DNA of 64,000 nucleotides from Arthrobacter sp. U41. GTDB taxonomy: Bacteria; Actinomycetota; Actinomycetes; Actinomycetales; Micrococcaceae. A program made the translations under genes and the position numbers. How positions within the stretch are numbered: position 1 is the first letter of the stretch; each line of letters begins with the position of its first letter. Positions 7,911 to 15,838 of the stretch are shown here, piece by piece. The stretch is from contig NZ_CP015732.1 in NCBI RefSeq assembly GCF_001750145.1, forward strand, positions 1,736,001 to 1,800,000. Reading direction: 5' to 3'. The notes beneath the pieces were generated by a model. That model did not search any database. It had not been told where the DNA came from and was given only the letters and a program-made list of their open reading frames with translations.

Positions 7911-9839
7911 ATGGAACGGCTCATTAACATCGACAACGGTGGGACACTGACCGATATTTGTGTCTGGGACGGTGAGAATTTTTCGTTCACGAAGACTCTC
8001 ACGACGCCCTTTGACCTCTCCCAGTGTCTCTTCGACGGCATGGCCAAAGCTTCCAAGGAAATCTTCGGCGAAGAGGATCTCCCCGGGCTGCTGCACTCCA
8101 CACGTCATATCCGGTACTCCACCACCCAGGGCACCAACGCCCTCGTGGAGCGCAAGGGACCCAGGATTGGCATCCTCACCGACAGCCCCACGCTGGCCGG
8201 CGAGCTCCGCAACGGCGGGGCGGCAGCTGAGCTGTTCGAAGACCTCGTCGGCACACGGGTGGCAGTCATCAACGCTGAACAGGACGCGGAGGAGCTCGCC
8301 CAGGAGATCGTCAAGCACGTCAACCGGCTGACGACCGACGGCGCCGCACGGCTTGTCATCGCCATGGCGGACCGCACCAGGGAGAAGGCCGTCAAAGGCG
8401 TCCTGCTCCGGAAGTTCCCCCGCCATCTGCTGGGCTCGGTGCCCATGCTGTTCTCCTGGGAATTCACGCCCGACACCGTCCAGGCTCGGCGCGTGTGGTC
8501 AGGAATCATCAACTCCTTCCTGCATCCGACCATGGAACGGTTTCTCTACAGCACCGAGCACCGGCTGCGGGACCACAAGGTCAAGAACCCGCTCCTGATC
8601 TACCGCAATGACGGCGCTTCGTCACGGGTGGCCAAGTCGGTCGCGTTGAAGACCTACTCTTCGGGCCCCCGCGGCGGGCTGGAAGGGACCAAGGCCCTCT
8701 CGGAGGCCTATGGACTCGCGCACGTTCTGATGATCGACGTCGGCGGCACCACCACGGACGTCGGCTCGGTGAAGAACTCGACCATCTCGACGGAGCGCAG
8801 GGGCTCGATCCAGGGGGTTCCGATGTCGTTCGAGATGAGCAACGTCCATTCCAGCGGAGTGGGGGGCAGCTCTGTCATCGCCGTCCGCGACGGCGTCATC
8901 ACCGTCGGGCCCGAGAGCGTCGGAGCCGCACCGGGCCCTGCTTGCTTTGGTTTTGGCGGCAAGCAGGCCACGATCACGGATGTAAACCTGCTGCTCGGCG
9001 TGCTCGATCCGGACACCTACCTCGACGGAGGGTTCAGCCTTGACGCCGAACGCTCCCGCGCCGTCATCACCGAAGTCATCGCGGAACCTTTGGGGATTAC
9101 CCTGAATGACGCCCTGATCCGGATGGAGGCCGCATACTTCGCCCGCATGTCGCAGTCCTTCGCGGCCGACGTCGAGGCTGCGGACGCCACCACGGTTGCC
9201 GCGTTTGGAGGTGCCGGACCGATGAGCGCCTGTGGTGCCGCCCGGATCGCCGGTGTCCGCCGCGTCCTGGTGCCGAAGATGGCCGCTGTCTTCTCCGCCT
9301 TCGGAATCGGCTTCTCCGACATTGCGCAGACCTACGAGGCCAACGTCGCGGGAATGGACGAGCAAAACTTCGGTGCAACCAAGGCGACGCTGCTGGCCCG
9401 GGCCACCCGGGACATGTTCCAGGAGGGCCACGAAATTGACGAATGCCGGCTCGAATGGAACGTAGTGCTGGAGGACGCCGAAGGGCAGCTGGTGTCCGAG
9501 CTGCCGTACCTGGCTTCCGACCCGCAGCCCGGCACCAGCGAACACAACACCATGCTGACGCTGACCGCCCGGTACGAACTGCCGCACGCATCGATCCGGC
9601 GGGCCGAATCAGTGGCGAAGACGCCCGCCGTCGCCGCCTCCACCCGGAAGGTCCGCTCCGCCGTGGACAAGGTCGACGAGGTTCAGGTCTTCGACCTGGA
9701 GAGCCAAACGGCCGGGGCCTCGGCGGCGGGCCCCGCAATCGTAGAAGGCCCCTACTTCACGGCCCGTGTGCCGCACGGCTGGGTCTTCGATGTGACGGTC
9801 TCCGGCGACCTCATGCTCACAGACACCATCCAGAAGTAA
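7911..9839 (+). CDS. HyuA-family ATPase subunit of ketone carboxylase (first, 642 aa)
   Basis: A hydantoinase/oxoprolinase-A (HyuA) type ASKHA ATPase. The phosphate-1 loop is IDNGGTLTDICV at residues 5-16, with Asn in place of the usual Gly/Ile after Asp, and the phosphate-2 loop is IDVGGTTTDVGS near residue 280. GGAGPMSACG (~440) is also typical. An AAAGGAG ribosome-binding site ends 5 bp before the ATG. Xanthobacter-type acetone carboxylase has one HyuA subunit, whereas acetophenone carboxylase has two. This gene is the extra HyuA subunit and opens the operon in the Apc-like order HyuA, small zinc protein, HyuA, HyuB, fifth protein. It should use ATP to phosphorylate the ketone enol or bicarbonate. 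Confidence 0.8.
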   Translation: MERLINIDNGGTLTDICVWDGENFSFTKTLTTPFDLSQCLFDGMAKASKEIFGEEDLPGLLHSTRHIRYSTTQGTNALVERKGPRIGILTDSPTLAGELRNGGAAAELFEDLVGTRVAVINAEQDAEELAQEIVKHVNRLTTDGAARLVIAMADRTREKAVKGVLLRKFPRHLLGSVPMLFSWEFTPDTVQARRVWSGIINSFLHPTMERFLYSTEHRLRDHKVKNPLLIYRNDGASSRVAKSVALKTYSSGPRGGLEGTKALSEAYGLAHVLMIDVGGTTTDVGSVKNSTISTERRGSIQGVPMSFEMSNVHSSGVGGSSVIAVRDGVITVGPESVGAAPGPACFGFGGKQATITDVNLLLGVLDPDTYLDGGFSLDAERSRAVITEVIAEPLGITLNDALIRMEAAYFARMSQSFAADVEAADATTVAAFGGAGPMSACGAARIAGVRRVLVPKMAAVFSAFGIGFSDIAQTYEANVAGMDEQNFGATKATLLARATRDMFQEGHEIDECRLEWNVVLEDAEGQLVSELPYLASDPQPGTSEHNTMLTLTARYELPHASIRRAESVAKTPAVAASTRKVRSAVDKVDEVQVFDLESQTAGASAAGPAIVEGPYFTARVPHGWVFDVTVSGDLMLTDTIQK

Positions 9840-9877
9840 CCCCACACATCCATCAGCAAGAACAGGTGAGACACGCT

Positions 9878-10330
9878 ATGCGAATTCCAATGACGGAATA
9901 TCTGATCATCGATCTCGACACCGAGCGGTGGAACTGCAAGGTATGCAACCACGACCTCGGCGAGGCCAGAGGCAACTACAAGGAGGGGACCCTGGTCTAC
10001 GACCGGGACCCCACGGAAATCCACCAGTCGATCCTGGACCCGGAGAAGTATGAATTCACGTTCGCTCCGGACCCCACATTCTGCCGGATTCTCGAGTTCT
10101 ACTGCCCGGGATGCGGAACCCAGCTGGAAACGGAGTACGTACCGCCGGGACACCCGCCCACGGTGGACATGCTGTGGGACATCGACTCGCTCCGCGAAAC
10201 ATGGCTCAAGCGGGGCACCAAGCCTGAGATCGTCATCAACTACGGACCCGGTGAAGAGGCGGTTGCCGATTTCACCCCGGCGCTCGGCTCCTACAACACC
10301 CACAACCATTCCCCCCATTCGTTCAGCTAG
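9878..10330 (+). CDS. acxC: Ketone carboxylase gamma subunit (zinc-ribbon, AcxC-like)
   Basis: A 150-aa protein with two CxxC pairs, Cys20/Cys23 (CKVC) and Cys76/Cys79 (CPGC), as in the zinc-binding gamma subunit of acetone carboxylase. The text around them (DLDTERWNCKVC; FYCPGCGTQLETEY) is characteristic. The ATG at 9878 follows AGGTGAG at a good distance; the frame is open further upstream but overlaps the first subunit. Its role in the family is structural and organising in the hetero-oligomer. It sits between two HyuA subunits, as in acetophenone carboxylase operons, and not after the HyuB gene as in acxABC. Confidence 0.85.
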   Translation: MRIPMTEYLIIDLDTERWNCKVCNHDLGEARGNYKEGTLVYDRDPTEIHQSILDPEKYEFTFAPDPTFCRILEFYCPGCGTQLETEYVPPGHPPTVDMLWDIDSLRETWLKRGTKPEIVINYGPGEEAVADFTPALGSYNTHNHSPHSFS

Positions 10331-10357
10331 TACTTGGAATAAAGGAGACCACTGGTC

Positions 10358-12484
10358 ATGAAGCGAATTTCCGTCGACATCGGCGGCACATTTACCGACT
10401 GTTTTTTTGCCTGGGAAGACCAGTACGTTGAAGCAAAGGCGCTCACAACGCACCACAATCTGGCCCAAGGCTTCAACGAAGCACTCGACCTCGCCTGCTC
10501 ACGCGCCGGACTGGACCGGGACCTCGTCCTGAAGGAAGTCGATTCCGTCCGCTATGCCACCACCCTCGGCACCAACGCCCTGATCGAAGGCAAGGGCCCC
10601 CGTGTGGGGGCGCTGGTCACCCACGGCTTCGAGGACACCATCCCGCTTTCCCGCGGCCGCGGCTACGGCGAGGGACTGGACCCTTCCAAGCAGCAGAACA
10701 TGCCCGACGCCACCCGCCCGGATCCGCTCGTGCCCCGCGCCCTGATCCGGTCGGTGAAGGAGCGAATCAATTCGGCCGGCAAGGTGGTCGTCTCGCTGAT
10801 GGAAGACGATGTCCGCACCCAGGTGCGCGAACTCGTGGACGCCGGGGCGGAAGCGATTGTGGTCTCCCTGGTCAACTCGACCGAGAACCCGGTCCATGAG
10901 CAGCAGATCCTGGAGATCATCCTGGACGAGTACCCGGCCCACGAGCTCGGGGCCATCCCGGTCCTGCTCGGAAGCCAGGTGTCGGGCCGAAAAGGCGAGT
11001 ATGTCCGGGCGACGTCGACGATCGTGGACGCGTTCCTGCACGAGATCATGTTCCACGCGCTGGGGCAGCTGTCCAACAACCTGCGTGCCTCCGGTTACGA
11101 CAAACCCATGCTGGTGATCCACAACTCGGGCGGCATGGCGCAGTCCAACTCGACGGATGCCCTGCAGACCATCCACTCCGGACCCATCGCCGGCGTGGGC
11201 GCTGCCCAGCACCTGGCCCACAGCACCGGGCTGGGAAACGTGATTTCGACGGACATGGGCGGCACGTCCTTCGATATCGGCCTGGTCCCGGAAGGCGGAG
11301 TCAAGCACTACGACTTCCAGCCGACCATCGGCCGCTGGCTGGTATCGGTGCCCATGATTCACCTGCTGACGCTGGGTGCGGGCGGGGGTTCGATTGCCAG
11401 TTATGACCGCATCCACCATGCGGTACAGATCGGTCCGGAATCAGCAGGTTCAGACCCCGGCCCCGCCTGCTACGACCGCGGCGGCCTCCGCCCCACGGTC
11501 ACGGACGCTGACCTGGTCCTGGGCTACCTGGATCCGGACAACTACGCCAACGGCTACATCAAGCTGAACAAGAAGCGCTCCGTCTACGCAATCGACGAGG
11601 TTCTCGCCGACGAGCTGGACATGGACACCATCCAGGTCGCCAAGATCATCAAGAATGCGGTCGACGAGCAGATGGCGATCGGAATGGCCAAGGAGCTGCG
11701 CGTCAGGGGATACCTCCCGGAAGACTTCACCATGCTGGCCTATGGCGGCAACGGACCCCTGCACGCCTGCGGCATCGCCGATCACGCCGGCATCCGCAGG
11801 ATCCTCGCGCCGCCCTTTTCCTCGGTATTCTCGGCCTGCGGCGCCGGCAACATGAAACCCCTCCACATCCATGAGCGCGGCTCCCATGTGGTGTTGTACA
11901 ACCCCACGGACCGCAGCCTCTACCAAAGCTACGACGAACTGAACAACGTCATCCAGGAGCTGGAAGCCAAGGGCAAGGAAGACCTGATCCGTCAGGGGTA
12001 CGACGCCGCCGACATCCGCTACAGCCTCGAAATGGACATGCGCTACGGCAACCAGCTGGTGACCACGGCCGTCGTTTTCGACATCAACCGTGTGAACGGC
12101 GTCGCCGACGTGCTGCACCTGATCCGGACGTTCTCGGATATCTACGGGAAGCGCTACGGCGCCGGCAGCCAGGCCCCCGAGGCCGGCATCCGGGCCCAGA
12201 CCGTGCGGGTGTCGTCCTATGTGGACGGGGACGTGGTCAAGTTCGACTCGATCGACTCCGGACACGACCGGACAATGCCCAGCCCTGTCGGCACCCGGCA
12301 GGTCCACTTCGTGAAGACCGACGGAGCCGTGGATACCCCGGTGTACGACGCCGAGGCCCTCCACCACCAGCACGTCATCCACGGCCCCGCCATCGTCACC
12401 ACAGAAAACACCACGTATCTGGTTGAACCGGGCTGGCGCCTGGAACCGACGTCCCAGGGAGCCGTGTGGTTTCTCAAAGACTGA
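10358..12484 (+). CDS. acxA: Ketone carboxylase HyuA-family beta subunit (708 aa)
   Basis: A full-length HyuA/ASKHA ATPase. Phosphate-1 loop VDIGGTFTDCFF is at residues 6-17 and phosphate-2 loop STDMGGTSFDIG is near 299. GAGGGSIASYD (~343) and YGGNGPLHACG (~463) are further HyuA signatures. Length and motifs match AcxA of acetone carboxylase (~715 aa), which phosphorylates acetone and bicarbonate. AAGGAG lies 10 bp before the ATG, and 27 bp separates it from the gamma gene. With the first subunit, the operon encodes two intact ATPases, so two separate ATP sites per protomer set are predicted. Confidence 0.88.
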   Translation: MKRISVDIGGTFTDCFFAWEDQYVEAKALTTHHNLAQGFNEALDLACSRAGLDRDLVLKEVDSVRYATTLGTNALIEGKGPRVGALVTHGFEDTIPLSRGRGYGEGLDPSKQQNMPDATRPDPLVPRALIRSVKERINSAGKVVVSLMEDDVRTQVRELVDAGAEAIVVSLVNSTENPVHEQQILEIILDEYPAHELGAIPVLLGSQVSGRKGEYVRATSTIVDAFLHEIMFHALGQLSNNLRASGYDKPMLVIHNSGGMAQSNSTDALQTIHSGPIAGVGAAQHLAHSTGLGNVISTDMGGTSFDIGLVPEGGVKHYDFQPTIGRWLVSVPMIHLLTLGAGGGSIASYDRIHHAVQIGPESAGSDPGPACYDRGGLRPTVTDADLVLGYLDPDNYANGYIKLNKKRSVYAIDEVLADELDMDTIQVAKIIKNAVDEQMAIGMAKELRVRGYLPEDFTMLAYGGNGPLHACGIADHAGIRRILAPPFSSVFSACGAGNMKPLHIHERGSHVVLYNPTDRSLYQSYDELNNVIQELEAKGKEDLIRQGYDAADIRYSLEMDMRYGNQLVTTAVVFDINRVNGVADVLHLIRTFSDIYGKRYGAGSQAPEAGIRAQTVRVSSYVDGDVVKFDSIDSGHDRTMPSPVGTRQVHFVKTDGAVDTPVYDAEALHHQHVIHGPAIVTTENTTYLVEPGWRLEPTSQGAVWFLKD

Positions 12485-12548
12485 TCCCGTGCCGCACGGA
12501 TCCACATCCAGACCTTCCAGCTAATCCCATTGAAGGAGCTCGACAGCA

Positions 12549-14882
12549 ATGACGCTTACAGCAAATGAAAACAGCACCACCGGCGCAGCCGGAGAAGAAG
12601 CCTCCCAGCCGCTGACTGCCCAGGAGCAGCAGTGGGTGGACCAGTTTATGGACGAAACAACCCTCTTCCTCGGCCCCGACCCGGCCATCATGCGCAGCCA
12701 CCAGATCACCTCCCGCTCCGCCTACGAGGACGAGTGCATCTCCAAGGGCGTGGACCCGATCAAGGTGGACCGCATCCGCAAGCGCCTCGCCGGCGCCCTG
12801 GATGAGGGCTACGAAATGTGCGAGGCCATGGGCGCCGCTCCCGGCGCCAAATGGGGGGACCTGACGACGGCGATCTACACCGCCGAAGGGGACGTCACCT
12901 ACCTGTCCTGCCACGGCGTGATCGCGTTCTCCGCGATCCTGCACCACCCGATCCGCTACATCATGAAGTACTGGAAGGACGAGCCGACGGTGGGGATCAA
13001 CCCCGGCGATGGTTTCATCCACAACGATGCCCGGTACGGAAACGTCCACAACACGGACCAGTCCATGATCATGCCGATCTTCCGCGACGGAAAGATCATC
13101 GCCTGGGTCGCCGCGACCATTCACGAAGGCGAAAACGGGGCCTGCGAGCCCGGCGGGATGCCGTCAGGCTCCGAGACCCCGTTCGACGACGGGCTCCGGA
13201 TGTCGCCCTTCAAGATCGTGGAGAAAGGTGACCTGCGCCGGGACCTGCTGACGTTCCTGCAGCACTCGGTTCGCGACCCCAAGCTGCAGCTGGCCGACCT
13301 CAAGGTCAAGATCGGTGCCGTCCAGCGCATCCAGGAACGCGTCGACAGCATCATCGACGAAGTGGGAGTGGAGACCTTCGTCGCCGCCTTGCGCGTCACC
13401 GTTGAAGACGTGGAGCAGGAAGTCAAGCGCCGCATCAGCGAACTGCCGGACGGAACGGTGTCCTTCAATCAGTTCATGGACTCCACGCTCAAGGAAAACA
13501 TCCTGATCAAGTTCGCCTGCAAGGTGACCGTCAAGGGTGACAAAATGACCGTGGACCTGAGGGGCACGGGTCCTGAAATCCTCAACAGGGCCATCAACTC
13601 CCCGCTGTGCTCGGTCAAGTCGATGATGATGCAGGCGATCCTGGCGTTCTGGTGGCCGGACCTGCCCCGCTGTACCTCGGCGATGTCGCCCATCGACATC
13701 ATCTCGGATGAGCACACGTGGGCCGACGCCGGTTACGATGCGCCGATGGGGCAGTCGCTGCAGGCCTCGTTCCGCGGCTTCTCAGCCCTGCAGACAGCCT
13801 TTGCCAAGATGCAGTTCTCCAACCCGGAGAAGTTCTCCAATGTCCTGGCTCCGTGGTTCAACCAGATCAACACCTTCCTGTGGGGCGGCCTGACCCAGCA
13901 CGGCGACCAGGTGGGAAACCTGTGCGCAGACCTCAACGGCATGGGCGGCGGCGCCAAGGCGTTCCGTGACGGTGAAGACGCCGTCTCACCGTTGTTCTGT
14001 GCCATGGCTGACACTGCCGAACAGGAAGTCATGGAAGAGGAAGTTCCTTTTATGCAGCTGGTCAGCAAGCGGATCGTCCGCGACAACCAGGGCTTCGGCA
14101 AGAACAGCGGCGGCATGGGCTACGAGATGATCGTTGCCGCCGAGGGAACACCGATGTGGGGCTTCATGACCGTTACCTCGGGGTCGAAGTTCTCCTCGGT
14201 CACGGGAATGTTCGGCGGCTACGGCTGCAGCACCACTCCGCTGGCGATGGTCAAGGGCATCAACATCTACGACGTCATCCGCAAGGACTCCAGCAAGTTC
14301 GATCTCTCCATGGAACGGATCATGAACGAGCAGCCCTATGAGGGCGGCAAATACACCACTTCCCATATGGGCCTGCAGTTCGATGTCGCCAAGGACGGCG
14401 AGATGTACATGATCGCCCAGGGCTCCGGCGGCGGGTATGGCGACGTGCTGGAACGTGATCCGGAAGCGGTGGCCAAGGACCTGGAACTCGGCCGCATTTC
14501 ACCGAAGGTCGCCACCACCATCTACGGCGTCGTCTGGGATCCTGAGACCTTTGTGGTGGACCAGGAGGCAACCACCCAGCTGCGCCGCGACTCCCGGCGG
14601 GCCCGGATCGCCCGCGGCAAGCCGTACAAGGAGTTCCTTGAGGGCTACGTGAAAGCCGAGCCGCCGAAGGACCTGCTCTACTACGGGTCCTGGGGCGACG
14701 ATACCGAGGAGCTCACTGCCACCCACTTCACCAACAACGGGCCGGAACGGGTCAAGGCGACGATCGACAAGCTGCCGCTGATCATGCTTCCGGACCGCAG
14801 GGAAGTCAAAATCAGCGCACTGGAGGACCGGATCCGCGAGCTCGAATTGAAGCACGGGGAAGTTGTGCACCGGAAGTCCTAG
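12549..14882 (+). CDS. acxB: Ketone carboxylase HyuB-family alpha subunit (777 aa)
   Basis: A HyuB-type catalytic subunit of the usual length for AcxB (~776 aa). In HNDARYGNVHNTDQSM and the following ATIHEGENG, His167, Asp170 and His192 show the 3- and 22-residue spacing recalled for the Mn ligands of Xanthobacter acetone carboxylase (His150, Asp153, His175). This supports a real carboxylation site where phosphoenol-ketone and carboxyphosphate react. The Gly-rich segments SGGMGYEM (~520) and QGSGGGYGDVLERDP (~625) are also family features. GAAGGAGC precedes the ATG. Substrate size (acetone, butanone, acetophenone) cannot be read directly. Confidence 0.88.
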   Translation: MTLTANENSTTGAAGEEASQPLTAQEQQWVDQFMDETTLFLGPDPAIMRSHQITSRSAYEDECISKGVDPIKVDRIRKRLAGALDEGYEMCEAMGAAPGAKWGDLTTAIYTAEGDVTYLSCHGVIAFSAILHHPIRYIMKYWKDEPTVGINPGDGFIHNDARYGNVHNTDQSMIMPIFRDGKIIAWVAATIHEGENGACEPGGMPSGSETPFDDGLRMSPFKIVEKGDLRRDLLTFLQHSVRDPKLQLADLKVKIGAVQRIQERVDSIIDEVGVETFVAALRVTVEDVEQEVKRRISELPDGTVSFNQFMDSTLKENILIKFACKVTVKGDKMTVDLRGTGPEILNRAINSPLCSVKSMMMQAILAFWWPDLPRCTSAMSPIDIISDEHTWADAGYDAPMGQSLQASFRGFSALQTAFAKMQFSNPEKFSNVLAPWFNQINTFLWGGLTQHGDQVGNLCADLNGMGGGAKAFRDGEDAVSPLFCAMADTAEQEVMEEEVPFMQLVSKRIVRDNQGFGKNSGGMGYEMIVAAEGTPMWGFMTVTSGSKFSSVTGMFGGYGCSTTPLAMVKGINIYDVIRKDSSKFDLSMERIMNEQPYEGGKYTTSHMGLQFDVAKDGEMYMIAQGSGGGYGDVLERDPEAVAKDLELGRISPKVATTIYGVVWDPETFVVDQEATTQLRRDSRRARIARGKPYKEFLEGYVKAEPPKDLLYYGSWGDDTEELTATHFTNNGPERVKATIDKLPLIMLPDRREVKISALEDRIRELELKHGEVVHRKS

Positions 14883-14925
14883 CCCGTTGGGGTCCGTCCC
14901 GGCCCGAGACGCACCACCTCAAGAA

Positions 14926-14974
14926 GCCTTCAGCGCCGCATCCTCCCCAGCCGGGACGGTGCGGCGCTGAAGGC
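14926..14974 (+). promoter_or_regulatory. Intercistronic hairpin inside carboxylase operon
   Basis: GCCTTCAGCGCCGCA (14926-14940) pairs perfectly with TGCGGCGCTGAAGGC (14960-14974), leaving a 19-nt loop. No T-run follows and the fifth gene starts 31 bp downstream. It looks more like an mRNA stabiliser or leaky terminator setting subunit ratio than a full terminator. Confidence 0.6.
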
Positions 14975-15005
14975 CGCTATCAGCCAAAGTTTGGAGAAAG
15001 ACGTC

Positions 15006-15827
15006 ATGACCACTTCCACTGCCACCACCCTCGCCAACGTTGTTGCCTCCCCTCCGTCAGGGCGGCCGAAGGCTGTGGTGTTCGACCACCACGAGTACGC
15101 AGCGTCCGTGATTCTTCGGGGCGGGCCCGTCCCCTGGGACAACCCCACCGCGTACGCGGCATTCTTCGCCCAGGCCCAGGGCCTGCTCCGGCCGGACGTC
15201 GCGCTCTTGGACCTGAACCGGCTGTACGGTCATTTAACCGCCGGCAACACCGGACTCGAAACTGAGATGGCGGCCCGATCCCGGACAGGTTTCGCGCTGA
15301 GGACGTTGCTGGGAAACGGTGACCTCAACCGGGCGGTGCTGGACTTCGTTACCGTGTTCGCCAAGACGGCCCGCCAGCCGGTGGTGCTGCGCATCCCGTC
15401 GCCGATGGAGTGGCTCGTGGGCACGCACCACTTCTCGGGTGCGGAGGACACCAGCGACCTCGACGCCGACAACGCCGAGAATGCCTCCATGTACGTCAGC
15501 GACTGGTTGCGGGCGTTCGCCGGGCTGCCCATCGCGGGACTCCTGCTGGACAACCGGACGCCTGCCGGCGCCTCCCGCAGCGTGCACGTTCCACTGGAGG
15601 CCTACACCCCGATTGCCAATCTGGCCGGCAACTACCGGTGGACGCTGGGGCAGCTCGACGACGACCGGGTGCGTCTGCAGGGGAACCCTGCGGTTGGCGC
15701 CTACATCCCTGCACGGTTCTGGCTTGGGCCGGACGTCGAACTCCCGGCCGGGGACTTCTACGTGGGCGAGCTCCCCAGCGCCGCGTCACCGGAGGGCGTG
15801 CTGGCCAGGCTGGAGACCCTGGGGTAA
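15006..15827 (+). CDS. Fifth protein of ketone carboxylase operon (position of Apc5)
   Basis: A 273-aa soluble protein, MTTSTATT start, with GGAG 9 bp before the ATG (an upstream in-frame TTG at 14991 is less likely). There is no HyuA/HyuB motif, signal peptide or membrane segment. Visible segments include VVFDHHEYAASVILRGG, DVALLDLNRLYGHL and RIPSPMEWLVGTHHF; I recognise no domain. Position and size correspond to the fifth subunit (Apc5, about 34 kDa) that completes acetophenone carboxylase; acetone carboxylase has no such gene. A role as an accessory or enzyme-activating subunit is inferred from context. It ends 11 bp from the convergent regulator gene. Confidence 0.6.
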   Translation: MTTSTATTLANVVASPPSGRPKAVVFDHHEYAASVILRGGPVPWDNPTAYAAFFAQAQGLLRPDVALLDLNRLYGHLTAGNTGLETEMAARSRTGFALRTLLGNGDLNRAVLDFVTVFAKTARQPVVLRIPSPMEWLVGTHHFSGAEDTSDLDADNAENASMYVSDWLRAFAGLPIAGLLLDNRTPAGASRSVHVPLEAYTPIANLAGNYRWTLGQLDDDRVRLQGNPAVGAYIPARFWLGPDVELPAGDFYVGELPSAASPEGVLARLETLG

Positions 15828-15838
15828 CTGCCCCACGG

